A DNA stretch of 29,998 nt from Discostella pseudostelligera (GCA_036940085.1 JALLBK010000363.1:1-29998), one strand, 5' to 3'. Positions 9,335-22,320 are shown, numbered from the stretch's first letter. Numbers and translations are program-made. The notes: generated by a model not told the origin, from the sequence alone.

Positions 9335-9656
9335 TCGATTAGTAGAAATATCCTCTAATATCACCTCGCGAATGCCTCCTTACCCTCATTTGCATGTATA
9401 ATGAGTAACATTTTCATTAGAAACTAAGTTCAATATTAGTATGGTGTTGAGATTTCGACCCCACTCATTGCCAACTTGCATTGCGATGGATTTGCTTGAC
9501 AAAGCAGATAGAACTCTTGATTGGGAAGCAGCTACCATGATATGTATCCATGTTCCGAAAAGATAAGGAAAGATAATATATGGCATGCAGCTCACAGGAG
9601 GACCGACGTGTGAAAGATCTGCAACCTTAATTTAGACATAAACTAGCAGTGCCAAC
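9335..9656. other. Convergent intergenic region, no gene seen
   Basis: The interval between the stop of the coiled-coil gene (+) and the stop of valyl-tRNA synthetase (-) is AT-rich and probably contains the two 3' UTRs. No repeat, RNA gene or supported ORF was recognised. Confidence 0.6.
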
Positions 9657-12600
9657 TTAACTCGCCTCTTCTAAAGCAGCAATGTTCTTGAAATTGGCAA
9701 TAGCATCTTCGACATCAGCAATCTTTTTCCTCAATGCATCAAGTCGTTCTGTGTTTGTTGCCTTTAACTCGTCCGACACATTTCCCTCGTAACCAGGCGC
9801 GTCCATTCTAGCTTCTAACTGTTGCATAGGTCCGATAGTTTTCGCAAGCTGCTTTTCTAGCTTTTCGATCTCGGCAGCATAATCCACAAGTCCCTTGATA
9901 TCCATGAGAACCGCAGTAGCCTCGTCAACAACAACAATACCCACACTCTTGGGTATGGAGCCCTCATCGCAATTGATATCAACACGTGAAGCTTTTCCAA
10001 GCGTAATAATATCGTCAGTCTGAGACTTGACAGCATCTTCAGGTTGGCCAGCTACAGTCCTCACGAAGAAGTGTGCGAGAACCATGTTAGCTATGTTGTA
10101 TTGCTGGCGAAGTGAACGACATGCTCGAACGATGTTCATTGTGATTCTCATTGATTCCTCACACTCCAAATTCTTGTACGCATCGTTACACTCAGGATAT
10201 CTGCAAAGCATGATAGATTGAGGTTCCGAATCTCCGAGTGTCCCGCGTCCAGGCAGTCGTTGCCACAGCTCCTCAGTTACAAAAGGCATCATTGGGTGAA
10301 GGATTCTCAATCCAGCCTCGATAGCAACCCATAGCGTGGCTTGTGCTGCCCAGCGGTTGTCCCTGTTTTCATCACTCGTATTATACACAACAGGCTTAAT
10401 CAATTCAAGATATACATCACACACGTCATTCATCCAGTAGGCGTGCGCTGCTTGCTGTGCATCACCAAATTTGTAGTTTGCAAAACAATCATTGACAGTT
10501 TCGCAGCAAGCCATCAGCCTCGAGATCATGAATTTGTCGCGAATAGCCATTTTCCCACTGGCCATCAACTCATCCAAAATGTTAGGGGTTGGGTGGAAGT
10601 CCGAAACAAATTGAAGCGCAAATCTTGTGGCATTCCAGAGCTTGTTGCAGAATAATCGATAACCCACAACGCGCTTCATATCGAGGTTAACATCTCTTCC
10701 CTGGACAGTGTAAGCAAGGAGGCCGAATCGAAGCGCGTCCGAACCACACTCAGGAATGCCATCGGGGAAATCGGCCTCCTGGTCCTTTTTCGCTCGAGCA
10801 ACTTCCTTTGCAGGAAGATTTCCAGCATCAAGCTTTGCCAGGAGAGTTTCAAGCGTGCAGCCACTGATCACCTCGAGAGGATCAATAACGTTGCCAAGTG
10901 ACTTGGACATTTTGCGACCATCTTTATCTCGGACCTAAATGAGTAACCAAACAAAAGTAGTGAAGATTTAGATTCGACTCGAACGTTTCAGCAGCGTAAA
11001 TCACACCAACTTCTCACCATCGCATGGAGGTATACGGTGTGGAACGGAAGCTTATCAGTTAACTGCAAGCCCATCATGACCATCCTTGCCACCCAGAAGA
11101 AAAGAATATCCAAGCCCGTTTCAAGGAGGGAGGTTGGGTAGAATGCCTTCAAATCATCTGTCTGCTCGGGCCATCCCATGACAGAGAATGGAAATAAACC
11201 AGACGAGAACCACGTGTCAAGAACATCCTCATCGCGTTCGAGCACAAGTTCCTCGCGGCTGCATCCAAGAAGAGCTTCCGCCTTGGCGCTGGCTTCCTAC
11301 GCATCCAAGCAAGAAGCAATGATGAATGGTCGTAATGGAAATTCTGAGCAAAAACGAAATAGAAATAATACCACTGCCTCACCTCTTCATTTCTCGCAAC
11401 AACCCAACGGTCATTGTTATTCATATCCATTTTCGACATCCCAGTCTCCCCCTTCTTAGTAGCAAACCACGCTGGAATTTGATGTCCCCACCAAAGCTGT
11501 CGACTCACACACCAATCACGAATGTTATCCAACCACTGAAACCACGTCTTTTCATGCTCAGCCGGAACAATCTTCAACTCGCCGTTGCGTACTGCTTCAG
11601 TGGACCGTTTCGCCATTCCAGTGCAGTTAACATACCATTGAGGAGTGATCATGGGTTCGAGAATATCACCAGAGCGCGAGCATAGACCCAAACGCATCTT
11701 GTTAGGTTCCTTCCCAACGTAGAGCCCAAGGTTCACGAGCTCCTGCTCCACGGCTATACGAGCATCGTACCGCATCATACCCTCGAATTGAGATCCGTTG
11801 TGGTTAATAGCTCCGTCGGGAGTGAGGATGGTAATGAACTCAAGATTGTGACGCTTGCCGCATTCGTAATCGTTAGGGTCATGTGCGGGCGTAATCTTTA
11901 CGGCTCCGGTACCAAAAGTCATATCCACCAGCTCGGCATCGCATACAATGGGTATGTGCCGTCCATTAAAGGGATGAATGACAAACTTCCCGTGAAGATG
12001 CTTGTACCGACTATCCTCGGGATGGATTGCCACGGCCGTATCTCCCAGCATCGTCTCGAGACGCGTCGTAGCCACAATCAACCTTTCCCCCTCCAATCCT
12101 TCAATCGGGTACGCAAACGAGGTCAACACTCCGAATTCGTACCGTCCCTTGGCATCAGCCGGATTGCCCGTGTGTGTCTTAACCTCCAGAAATGTCCGTC
12201 CTTCCAAATCGACATAATCCACCTCAATGTCTGATATCGCCGACTTTAATGCACAACTCCAATTCCCAAGACGTTCGGCGCGGTAGAGTAGTCCATCCTC
12301 ATGGAAGCGATTGAATGCCTCAACAACCGCCCGACTGCACATCTCATCCATCGTAAAGCGTTCGCGACTCCAATCGACAGAACTACCGAGACGTCGTAGC
12401 TGCGTCGTGATGCGATTGCCATACTCGGCCTTCCACTCCCATACTTTTTTAACAAATTCCTCACGTCCGAGATCATGACGTGTTAAGTTGGATTCTTTCA
12501 TGATCATTTTTTCCACGACGGATTGGGTAGCAATGCCAGCGTGATCGGTACCTTGAGGCAGAGGTGTGGAGGGTGAGATAATATGTAAACAAAACAAACA

Positions 12601-13399
12601 GAGCAAGCGAGCAAAGACCGACAGGAATGCAAGGCGACTAGAGGGAGTGGGGGACTTCATCCTTCAGAAATAAATTATTGTACACATTAACGTCGAATCA
12701 ACATAGTGTTCAGACCGCCCGACGGGATATGTCATCACAAGGATCGTTTGTCCCCCCTCCCACCCTATTCAACTACTTTCATTCAAAATATCATGAACAG
12801 GGAAGAGAAGTAGACTCACCTGGAACATACAATGTAGCATGTCCTAACATCCTATGCCATCGAGTTAACGTATCCTCCACAGCCGCAGTTAGTGCATGCC
12901 CCAAATGCAAACTACCGGTAACATTGGGGGGTGGAATGACCATAACGAATTTCTCACTGTCAGGCTTCCCCATGGCGAAGGATGGATCACAAGAGTAGTA
13001 TCCACTTGCCTCCCACCAATCTTGCCATGCCGACTCCACAGCGGCCGGATGGTAGGCATCGGCCATGGGTTGGGTGGATAGATCCTTCTTGTGACCCTTG
13101 GGTGTAAGATTCACAAAGTCTGCTGCCTTGGGAAGGGAGAGTGCTGCTTTATCATCATTCTGTTTCTTCTTCTTCCCCTCCCCCGGTTGGTTCCATGTAG
13201 GCTTCTCCTTCTTCTCTTTGCCCTTGCCCTTGGCAAGTTTCTTCATTTGTTTCTTGGATAGCTTGGGTTCGTCACCTCCGGCCCCATCACCGCCACCCTC
13301 CGCCGCAGCCGGTGCAGATGAAGGCTCGGCGGGTGCAGCTTTTGAGGCATCTGTCGAAGCTGCTGCTGCCGGTGCAGTTGTCCCGTCCTCAAGGCTCAT
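9657..13399 (-). CDS. VARS: Valyl-tRNA synthetase, four exons
   Basis: Class Ia aminoacyl-tRNA synthetase charging tRNA-Val. Exons are 12820-13399, 11383-12551, 11018-11296 and 9657-10934; introns are 268, 86 and 83 bp, all GT-AG. The joins are [22 protein letters not shown] and [15 protein letters not shown]. The product is 1101 aa. HIGH motif is HLGH (165-168, in [12 protein letters not shown]); KMSKS is at 684-688. The editing domain contains [15 protein letters not shown]; the catalytic core has [16 protein letters not shown] and [15 protein letters not shown]. The anticodon-binding domain and a C-terminal coiled-coil arm (about the last 65 residues) follow. The first 85 residues are Ala/Gly/Glu-rich, then Lys-rich ([16 protein letters not shown]), like eukaryotic cytosolic tRNA-binding extensions. 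No organelle leader is evident. The start is ATG 13399; the frame is open 9 bp further upstream without another ATG. Confidence 0.95.
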
Positions 13400-14139
13400 T
13401 GCCGACAACTAATGACCGAAGTAGATCATGACGGTGCATGCAGAAGCAGTGTTGGCGAGAGCGATGATGAGATGGACACCACATCAATTTAATGAGACAA
13501 AATCTTTGACAACAGTGAATGCTTCCGTCCACACCGCCCCCATCAAAGACCACCTTACCTTGGCTTCTTCTTCTGACATTCTCTCGTTCTATTTATTAAT
13601 CAATACTATCGATACAGCTAATTGCAATTGCTATCGTCCGCTCTTCAATTATTTCATCCAATATTGGACATCGCAGTTTGTAGCTGTGAGCATTCGATTC
13701 TCAAGAGCCGACGACGCCGACGCATCCACAGCCGCACGTTCAAGAGTGCACGACAGCGACGGACAGACCTAAACAATCAGAAAGATACTTAGGCAGTTTT
13801 AAAATTAAATTTGAAATTGAAAAAGATACTTAACTACTTAACAACAACGACACCACGATGACGGCCAAAGCACAACCACCTACACCACCACCACCACTCC
13901 TCGTCATCGTCATCATCATCATTATTTCATGTCACCTGGCAATAGGTAGACGGATCTAGTAGCATGACAACATACCAAGACGCGTCCTGCGAAGTGGGAT
14001 GCAGAAGAGTGAATGGAGGGTTGCGCTGTTGCTGTTTCAGGGGAGCACAAGTTGAAGTGATACATTTCATTAATCTTGACTTGATGTGAGAGGTCCGATG
14101 ACCGCCGACGCCGATGCAAATGCGACAAACTAAGTAAAG
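13400..14139. other. Divergent intergenic region between valyl-tRNA synthetase and the oxygenase
   Basis: This 740-bp stretch separates two divergent starts. I find no convincing gene. It contains simple-sequence tracts: an AT-rich run at about 13796-13845, and CCA/CAT-rich DNA at 13876-13925. Unlike the other 5' regions in the window it has no GGCGGGA box and no CACGTG. Confidence 0.5.
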
Positions 14140-15240
14140 ATGTTTCTAAGGAAGGTAAAGGCAGTATTCATTATCATCGTCGGCGTCATCGTCGTGACAA
14201 TTATTGAATCATCACACACTGGCACTAGCGGCTGCCGCGTAACGGCGATATCGATCTTGCGCACAACACACCCATACCGTCATCGATTGTTGATGCCGGC
14301 GACAACGAAAATGGCGGCGCATTCACAGACGAGCCAACGCCGCGAATTCCACGACTTTTCTCCTGATGATATTCATGATTATGTTGATAACTCTTGTGAT
14401 GCGCCAATAATATCACCATCATCATCGATGACGACAACAACCCGAGACTATTGGAAGTTGCGCACCCAACGACTGCAATATGAACAAGGCAACAAAATAC
14501 TTTACGTCAAATCAGCTCTCACACCATCTGAATTTGCAACGATATCCTCCGAATTGTCATTCATGATGCAGGCAGGTGCAAATATGATGACAATGCAAGA
14601 AGAGGATGAATCCTCTTCCTTCGCCACCAACCGAATTGGTGCACGTGTACCAATCAACTCCAATATATACAATATGATATTACGAAATGGAAGTATACGT
14701 CGAATAGTGAATGGATTATACGACAATAATGAAATGATGCTGGCACCCAATATACCGATTGAGGTACGAGTTTATGAAAAGGCAGGCGCCGGTATGGGAT
14801 GGCATATCGACGATGTTCTCTACTCTCCACGACAGGTTGAGATTGTGTTGACATTGGATAACACCTCCGATTGTTTCACCATGTGGAGAGTACCGAAGAT
14901 GGAGAATGATGATACCGAAATCGACTACGACGACGACGACGACGATGATGCATCTCCATCATCTCATCGTACAGACAAAACGACGACGACGGCATCAGCA
15001 GGAGCATACATGGTCCATTCCATCCAAACCGCACCCAACTCAATATTGATACTTGAATCAGGAGGTATCGAGCATAAAGTCACACCATTGTCGTATGGAA
15101 AGCGTACTATATTGAAAATGGCGTTTGTGTCCAAAGATGCGGTGATGGATGAGAGTATGGAGAGGCATGCTAGTCAGAATCATCGTACTCGTTCTGCTGC
15201 TGCCGATCAGAAGAAGATGATGAAGAAGAAAAGGAGGTGA
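14140..15240 (+). CDS. 2-oxoglutarate/Fe(II)-dependent oxygenase, membrane-anchored
   Basis: Single-exon protein of 366 aa. The C-terminal half has the double-stranded beta-helix signature of 2OG oxygenases: GAGMGWHIDD with iron ligands H222 and D224, then PNSILILESGGIEHKVTPLS with H312, and R322 ten residues later in GKRTILKMAF for 2-oxoglutarate. Strands IPIEVRVYEKA and QVEIVLTLDN precede and follow the HxD. Residues 8-22 are hydrophobic (VFIIIVGVIVVTIIE), a signal anchor or signal peptide, suggesting the secretory pathway. An acidic, low-complexity insertion (poly-Asp around residue 265, then Ser/Thr-rich) lies between HxD and the distal His. The tail is basic (KKMMKKKRR). The substrate is unknown; prolyl hydroxylase-like or AlkB-like roles are both possible. 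The start is the first ATG of the frame. Confidence 0.75.
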   Translation: MFLRKVKAVFIIIVGVIVVTIIESSHTGTSGCRVTAISILRTTHPYRHRLLMPATTKMAAHSQTSQRREFHDFSPDDIHDYVDNSCDAPIISPSSSMTTTTRDYWKLRTQRLQYEQGNKILYVKSALTPSEFATISSELSFMMQAGANMMTMQEEDESSSFATNRIGARVPINSNIYNMILRNGSIRRIVNGLYDNNEMMLAPNIPIEVRVYEKAGAGMGWHIDDVLYSPRQVEIVLTLDNTSDCFTMWRVPKMENDDTEIDYDDDDDDDASPSSHRTDKTTTTASAGAYMVHSIQTAPNSILILESGGIEHKVTPLSYGKRTILKMAFVSKDAVMDESMERHASQNHRTRSAAADQKKMMKKKRR

Positions 15241-15362
15241 ACTTAACACCTCTTCGGGATGTAAAATAATCTGGCTCTTCCATGACTCATTATCGAATAT
15301 TATGTCGTGTTCCGTAACATTATTAGGGGGCGAAATTCTAATATGAGTATCGGCGGAAGAGC

Positions 15363-15366
15363 AAAA
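15363..15366 (-). terminator. Pol III terminator of tRNA-Leu(AAG)
   Basis: AAAA on plus, so TTTT on minus, directly downstream of the tRNA 3' end. Confidence 0.5.
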
Positions 15367-15445
15367 TGACCTGAGTGGGATTTGAACCCACGCCCAGAAG
15401 ACTGCGGCCTTAACACAGCGCCTTAGACCGCTCGGCCATCAGGTC
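15367..15445 (-). tRNA. tRNA-Leu, anticodon AAG
   Basis: Read on minus, the 7-bp acceptor stem GACCTGA pairs with TCAGGTC, followed by discriminator A. The D arm is GGCCGAGCGGTCTAAGGC and includes the A box. The anticodon arm CTGTG-TTAAGGC-CGCAG gives anticodon AAG (inosine-modified in eukaryotes, reading CUU/CUC). A long class II variable arm is followed by the T arm GTGGG-TTCAAAT-CCCAC, which includes the B box. There is no intron. CCA is not encoded, as expected for a nuclear gene. Confidence 0.95.
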
Positions 15446-15704
15446 TAACGATCAAAGCAGCTGCGTCTACAATATCTGACCAAATCTACTGCTCCATCCC
15501 TCTCTTTCACTCCACTTGGTTAGTAATAGTAATATGTTCATTGAACGACCTGACTTTTTTCCAGGCCAGCTTACTCCTGTGTCTGAGAGAGTGATGCAAA
15601 ATTGTACCTGTTGCCACTTTGGAGGAGTTTGCTGACAGTTCAAATTATGGATTGTGCCACTAACATAAAAAGTTACAAAAGATAAAATGTGTTCATCGGG
15701 TATT

Positions 15705-15784
15705 GGATTGATGGCCGAGTGGTCTAAGGCGGTACGTTCAGGTCGTATTCTTAATTGGCGTGGGTTCAAATCCCACTCAATCCA
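15705..15784 (+). tRNA. tRNA-Leu, anticodon CAG
   Basis: Acceptor stem GGATTGA pairs with TCAATCC, then discriminator A. The D arm is GGCCGAGTGGTCTAAGGC. The anticodon arm GTACG-TTCAGGT-CGTAT gives anticodon CAG (reads CUG). It has a long class II variable arm, and the same T arm as the neighbouring tRNA-Leu(AAG). No intron, no encoded CCA. The 5' ends of the two tRNA genes face each other across 259 bp in which I see no other gene. Confidence 0.95.
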
Positions 15785-15785
15785 A

Positions 15786-15790
15786 TTTTT
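15786..15790 (+). terminator. Pol III terminator of tRNA-Leu(CAG)
   Basis: TTTTT run starting two bases after the discriminator base. Confidence 0.6.
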
Positions 15791-15821
15791 ACTTTTGCCT
15801 TCCACTTACATGGGGCAGTGA

Positions 15822-15836
15822 ATTGGCGGGAGACTT
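15822..15836 (+). promoter_or_regulatory. E2F-like box upstream of the TAF9-like gene
   Basis: AATTGGCGGGAGACTTCGAAT begins at 15821, between the tRNA-Leu(CAG) terminator and the ATG at 15961 (about 135 bp upstream). The extended word GGCGGGAGACTTC-GAAT recurs at 24971 upstream of CLN3. No CACGTG accompanies it. Confidence 0.35.
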
Positions 15837-15960
15837 CGAATCCACCACACGCACACAAAATCCAAAATCATTACAACCAATTCAACCATAACCATAATCA
15901 CGACGACTACATTGATATCTGACATAGTATCACGGACTAGAGTTCTATTCGACGTTTGCA

Positions 15961-17580
15961 ATGCCCCCCAAGCCCACTCCCTCCAGTGCCATTCCAACTC
16001 TCCCAACGCCGCAGCCACCCAGCACTGCTGCTGCTTTTGCGGCGGCTGCGGTGACCGCCGCTGCGGCCGGCGGCTTGTCATCGTCATCGACAACGAATGC
16101 CAAAGTCAAGCAGCCCCCCAAGCCGAAGAAGCCAGCCGGTGGTGGTGGTGGTGGAGGAAAGACCAAGCCGGCAGCTACTGCGACTATCGTGCCACCATCC
16201 TCCTCTTCCTCATCTAAAACACCAGGTGCATCATCTCTCCCTCTACACAAAAAAACACTCACCTTGGCGACTTCGTCGTCTACACCATTGTCATCATCGT
16301 CAACAACAGCGACATCAACCACCAATTCGGAAAAACAACTTACTCAATTCAAAATTGAACGGGCTCAAATTGCCGAACGGGAATTGGCAGAAATGGATGC
16401 CATCGATCGTGCATTTCGGGAGGATGCCACTGTCTGGAATGGGCCGACGAATGTGATATATCCACGACGATATCATGCCTCTACTGAGCCGAGTTTAACT
16501 CCAATCACATCACAATCTACAAAACAAAAACAACAGCATTACTACGGCTCTCAATCTCGTGGCTGGATGTACAGCGAGGGTTATGCTGGTATTGGTGGCA
16601 GGAGCTGGATGGAGGCTACAACAGCGTCGTCGCCATCGATAATTCATAAGCCTCAGCAAGAACAGCAGCAACATCAGCATGGCACAACTAAAAAGAATCC
16701 CTCCTTCCTTCTTGATGATGTTACCATTATCGAAAACTCCCTCCGTGCCAACGGTTTATCCCGTCATGATATCACACCCACAGCCTACGCCTGCCTTCTG
16801 GAACAGGCACGACGATACACCTACGAACTTTTGGCCAATGCTCAAGATTATGCTATACATGCCAATCGGAATAGTTTCTATTCGTTATTACCTGCTGATA
16901 TTTTGCTTGCGGCAGAAATGCTTGCTGATGAAAACAATACCGATGATGTTGGTGGTGTAGGTGGTAGTGGCGTGGGTGGCATTCACGGCGTAGCCTCCAC
17001 CCTTCCCACCCCCGAAGAACTATTGGAATTCGCTGCCACTGTCAACCGTGTACCATTGCCACCCATCCCATCCAATTGTTACAATGGTGTGGCATTGCCT
17101 CCCGTCGAAGAACAGTTGACATCCCGAACGTATGATATTGTGAATGGTGCACGAGTTGTCCAACGTATGATGCGAGGGGGTGATTTGCCATTGACATTAC
17201 TTGGTAATTCTTTTGGTGCGGCGAGTGGTGGTGGGACATCATCCCAAGGAAGACATGGTGGTGTTGGTAGTGTTGGTAGTACGAACAGTCGCGGTACTGT
17301 GGCGTCGTCGATGAAAAATAAAGCAATGATGCTAGGATCATATGGTGCCGGACAAGGGCGACAGATTGCAGTTCGACTCAAGAGTAAAACTGCATCTTCT
17401 GGGACGACTGGGACGATTGGAATAGCAGCGGGTAGTAGTAGTGGTGGAATAACATCTGGTGGTGGTGGTGGTGGCATCGAGACAAGAGCACCAATGCCAT
17501 CACCAGCAATGGCGGCGGTGGCTGCTGCTGCGAAACTGGGATCTAGGAAGGGCCTAAAACGATCGCTGCGGGAGTTGTAG
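15961..17580 (+). CDS. TAF9: TAF9-like subunit of TFIID/SAGA (histone-fold protein)
   Basis: Nuclear general transcription factor subunit; TAF9 pairs through its histone fold with TAF6. Single exon, 539 aa, longer than the animal protein (about 264). Residues 1-180 are low complexity (Pro, Ala, Ser, Thr; poly-Gly), then a charged helix (ERAQIAERELAEMDAIDRAF). The histone fold spans about 247-325: DDVTIIENSLRANGLSRHDI, AYACLLEQARRYTYELLANA and YSLLPADILLAAEMLAD. After a Gly-rich linker comes the conserved TAF9 segment, PTPEELLEFAATVNRVPLPP and ALPPVEEQLTSRTYDIV, corresponding to the PLP...LPP...LT.Y block that follows the fold in animal TAF9. The Gly/Ser-rich C-terminal 150 residues are probably disordered and end in a basic tail. 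The ATG at 15961 is the first in frame. Confidence 0.8.
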   Translation: MPPKPTPSSAIPTLPTPQPPSTAAAFAAAAVTAAAAGGLSSSSTTNAKVKQPPKPKKPAGGGGGGGKTKPAATATIVPPSSSSSSKTPGASSLPLHKKTLTLATSSSTPLSSSSTTATSTTNSEKQLTQFKIERAQIAERELAEMDAIDRAFREDATVWNGPTNVIYPRRYHASTEPSLTPITSQSTKQKQQHYYGSQSRGWMYSEGYAGIGGRSWMEATTASSPSIIHKPQQEQQQHQHGTTKKNPSFLLDDVTIIENSLRANGLSRHDITPTAYACLLEQARRYTYELLANAQDYAIHANRNSFYSLLPADILLAAEMLADENNTDDVGGVGGSGVGGIHGVASTLPTPEELLEFAATVNRVPLPPIPSNCYNGVALPPVEEQLTSRTYDIVNGARVVQRMMRGGDLPLTLLGNSFGAASGGGTSSQGRHGGVGSVGSTNSRGTVASSMKNKAMMLGSYGAGQGRQIAVRLKSKTASSGTTGTIGIAAGSSSGGITSGGGGGGIETRAPMPSPAMAAVAAAAKLGSRKGLKRSLREL

Positions 17581-17856
17581 ATTTATATTTGAGCTCAGAG
17601 TTTTCATATGTGCTTAATATCGACGGCATTCCATTGAGGCTTCGTTTTGTCGGGTAGAGTTCCATACCGTGGAGGAGAGGGTAGTAGTCGTACAACCCTG
17701 GGCAATCATCGGCAAACAATTGAATGTCGACGTTCTAAAGGGATTAAATTATTCGCATCATTTAGAACTTTTCCACTTTCATTATGATGTTGCTCCGGGA
17801 GAAAAGGAGGGGGATGAGTGGGGCGATGAAACTGGATGCACTTTGGCTCACCCTGC

Positions 17857-17930
17857 CACGTGGAAGTCTGAATCTGAGGACTTTGACATAAAGAATGTTT
17901 TGGCGATGAGTGGCGAAAATGGCGGGAAGA
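17857..17930 (+). promoter_or_regulatory. CACGTG and E2F-like boxes upstream of the serine carboxypeptidase
   Basis: CTGCCACGTGGAAG (CACGTG 17857-17862) is followed by three GGCG words: TTTTGGCGATG (from 17898), GTGGCGAAAA (from 17910) and AAAATGGCGGGAAG (17917-17929). The cluster lies 155-230 bp before the ATG at 18086. GGCGAAAATGGCGGGAA is identical to the core of the 37-bp repeat at 24831-24913. Between 17581 and 18085 no supported gene is seen. Confidence 0.45.
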
Positions 17931-18085
17931 ATATTTAATGTCTACGTAGGAATTCGTGGATTTTGCCTGAGGAATTTTCTGAGTTCGTTCTGCTTGACGC
18001 CACAACCGTGATGAGCGAGCAGCAGCCAGAACAAGAACTATGGCCACATGACATGAACATCATTCATGTTCATTTGACTTTGACG

Positions 18086-20000
18086 ATGAAGCTCTCCGCC
18101 CTAGCCCTAGCACTCGTCACCGCCCCCATTGTCGGCACTGCCGCTCAACACGTCGTTGCCCTCGGCGGCGGCGGTGGTGGCTCCACAATCAAATACAAGA
18201 AGATGATTCGCGGAGCCAACGACCTCGCCACGAAGGCCACTACAGCGGGTCCGCTCCGTCCTCCGGCCCTGCCCCTTCTCAACGCAGCAGGTGACGACGA
18301 TAGTGATCTTGTGGAGCTTATGAAGATGTGCATGTCCCTCTCACCCAGTGGGCAAAGTAGTTGCAATGCCAATGAATCTTGTTCATGGTGTTTATCGGGG
18401 GCGGTGCCCAGCGCTTGCTATCCTACTTCGATGACATTTAAATTGCCGGCGGGGGTATTTCAGTGTGACAAGGATGCAGAGGCCGTTGCGGAGGAGACAC
18501 CAACATCATCAGCAGTAGATAGCAAGAAGGTGCAGACATTTAATCTCAAGGAGAGTATTACGCTGACTCTCTCGAGCTCCGAAGTCGACAAGGATTTTTG
18601 TGATGCATCCTCTCCCTTGAGCTTGGCGGGGTACATGAATGGTGAGTTGAATGAAAGATTTGTGATGCTGAACTCTGATGCTATCTTTCGTACACATTAT
18701 TTGCACAATTCTGACACTGCTGTAACTTAAATTTTCAGTAAAGGGAAGCCAGTTTGACACCGATGACGACAAGAATCTCTTCTACTGGTTCTTTGAGAAG
18801 AGAACGACTAGTCAAATTCCCGGAGGGGTACCCACGCTTGATTCTGTGAGTGGAGAGACACCTCTTGTTATCTGGCTGACGGGTGGGCCTGGCTGCTCGA
18901 GTTCCCTTGCCCTCCTCTCTGAGAATGGACCGTGTGAAGTGAATGCTGATGGGGCAACAACAAAGGTCAATCCGTACTCATGGACAGAGAGTGCTCACGT
19001 TCTTTGGTTGGATCAACCTGCCGATGTGGGTTACTCCTATGGGCAAGGCAATGATACGAATGAGGAGATGATTAGTGAAGACGCCTACTACTTCTTGCAA
19101 GCTTGGTTGAAGTCGGAAGAGGGACAGAAGTACAAGGATGCACCTCTATTCATCGTCGGTGAAAGTTATGGTGGACATTATGCTCCCGCCATCGCGCATA
19201 GGATTTGGAGGGGGAACAACGATCTCAAAGATGGACTTGCCAAGCTGAATCTAAAGGGTCTGGCCGTTGGGAATGGGCTCACCGACCCTGAGGAACAATA
19301 CAAATGGTACGCGGAAATGGCATTTAAGAATTCACACAATAAGCCAATCATCTCCGAAGATACGTACAACATGATGAAGAGCTCCGAGCCGATGTGCACA
19401 CAGGGCATTCATGCTTGCAACCAGGGCGACGGCATGCTAAGTTCGTTTGCTTGTCAGGCGGCATTCCTTTACTGCAACACTGCGCTCACGACACCCTACC
19501 GGGCTACGGGGCTGAACCCTTATGACATTACAAAGGAATGTGGCGACAATCCATTGTGCTACGACTTCTCCCACATTGAGAAATTCATGAATAGTGCATC
19601 GACGAAGAAGGCTTTGCATGTGGACGAGCAGAACCCAACTTGGCAAACTTGTAACATGATGATCAACCTGAGCTTTCACGTGGACTGGATGAAGGACTTC
19701 GCTCCGTACGTTGCAGACTTGCTCGACGATGGCATCCCCGCACTCATTTATGCTGGAGATCTGGACTTTGTTTGCAATTACCTTGGCAACCGTGCCTGGA
19801 CGCTCAATCTCGACTGGAAGCACAAGGATGAGTTCCAGGCCGCGGAGGAGAAGGATTGGAACAATGGGGGTGGATTGGCAAGGACATCAAATGGCTTGAC
19901 GTTCTTGCAAGTTTTCGATGCTGGGCACATGGTTCCAAGTGACCAGCCGGAGCACGCCTTGCAGATGATCACTCAGTTTTTAAACGGCGAGGCATTCTAA
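18086..20000 (+). CDS. Serine carboxypeptidase (peptidase family S10), two exons
   Basis: Secretory, vacuolar or lysosomal exopeptidase removing C-terminal residues at acidic pH. Exons are 18086-18641 and 18739-20000; the 97-bp intron has donor GTGAGT and acceptor TTTTCAG. Product 605 aa. I start at ATG 18086 because it begins a signal peptide (MKLSALALALVTAPIVGTAA); two further in-frame ATGs lie upstream. The nucleophile is S328 in VGESYGGHYAP; the acidic residue lies in AGDLDFVCNYLGN (D526/D528); the histidine is H582 in DAGHMVPSDQP. The oxyanion region is WLTGGPGCSSS. Between the signal peptide and the catalytic domain is an extension of about 165 residues with a Cys-rich stretch (CMSLS...SC-x5-CSWC...CYP...C) that looks like a PSI/plexin-type mini-module. 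This part may be a propeptide. Confidence 0.93.
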
Positions 20001-20126
20001 GCATAGTATGACAAGCCGAATATATCTATCCACTGAAGGCACGCTGTACTCGTAGTCACTCGAATGATCATGTAATAAAGACATTGTACTACATATTTTA
20101 ATCTAGCTAGCAATACACCGTTGAAT

Positions 20127-22127
<2,001 letters not shown>

Positions 22128-22320
22128 GCACCGAACATCAAGTTCTCGATGTCAGCGTCGGGTGCAGTGTTCGGGTTCCGGTTGATGGATAATTTAATTG
22201 GATGGGCGAAGCGAAGCCACAAAGACAAAGTAGTATGGTGAGCAGTATCTACCATACCTACTACTTCTACTGCTAATCCTAATACTTTCACCTCGGCTCT
22301 CATCGACGGACCGGAGAGTC

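Noticed and set aside
9657..13399. Possibility that valyl-tRNA synthetase is broken into several pseudogene fragments
   Set aside because: All frame changes coincide with GT-AG introns that restore conserved motifs exactly.
13428..14128. ORFs of 114 and 68 codons between valyl-tRNA synthetase and the oxygenase
   Set aside because: Composition looks like non-coding DNA with simple repeats; no recognisable domain or splice context.
15945..16325. Minus-strand 126-codon frame opposite the TAF9 N-terminus
   Set aside because: Shadow of Ala/Pro/Ser-rich coding sequence on plus; poly-residue composition only.
17669..17938. 89-codon plus-strand ORF between TAF9 and carboxypeptidase
   Set aside because: Overlaps the promoter motif cluster and has no family resemblance.
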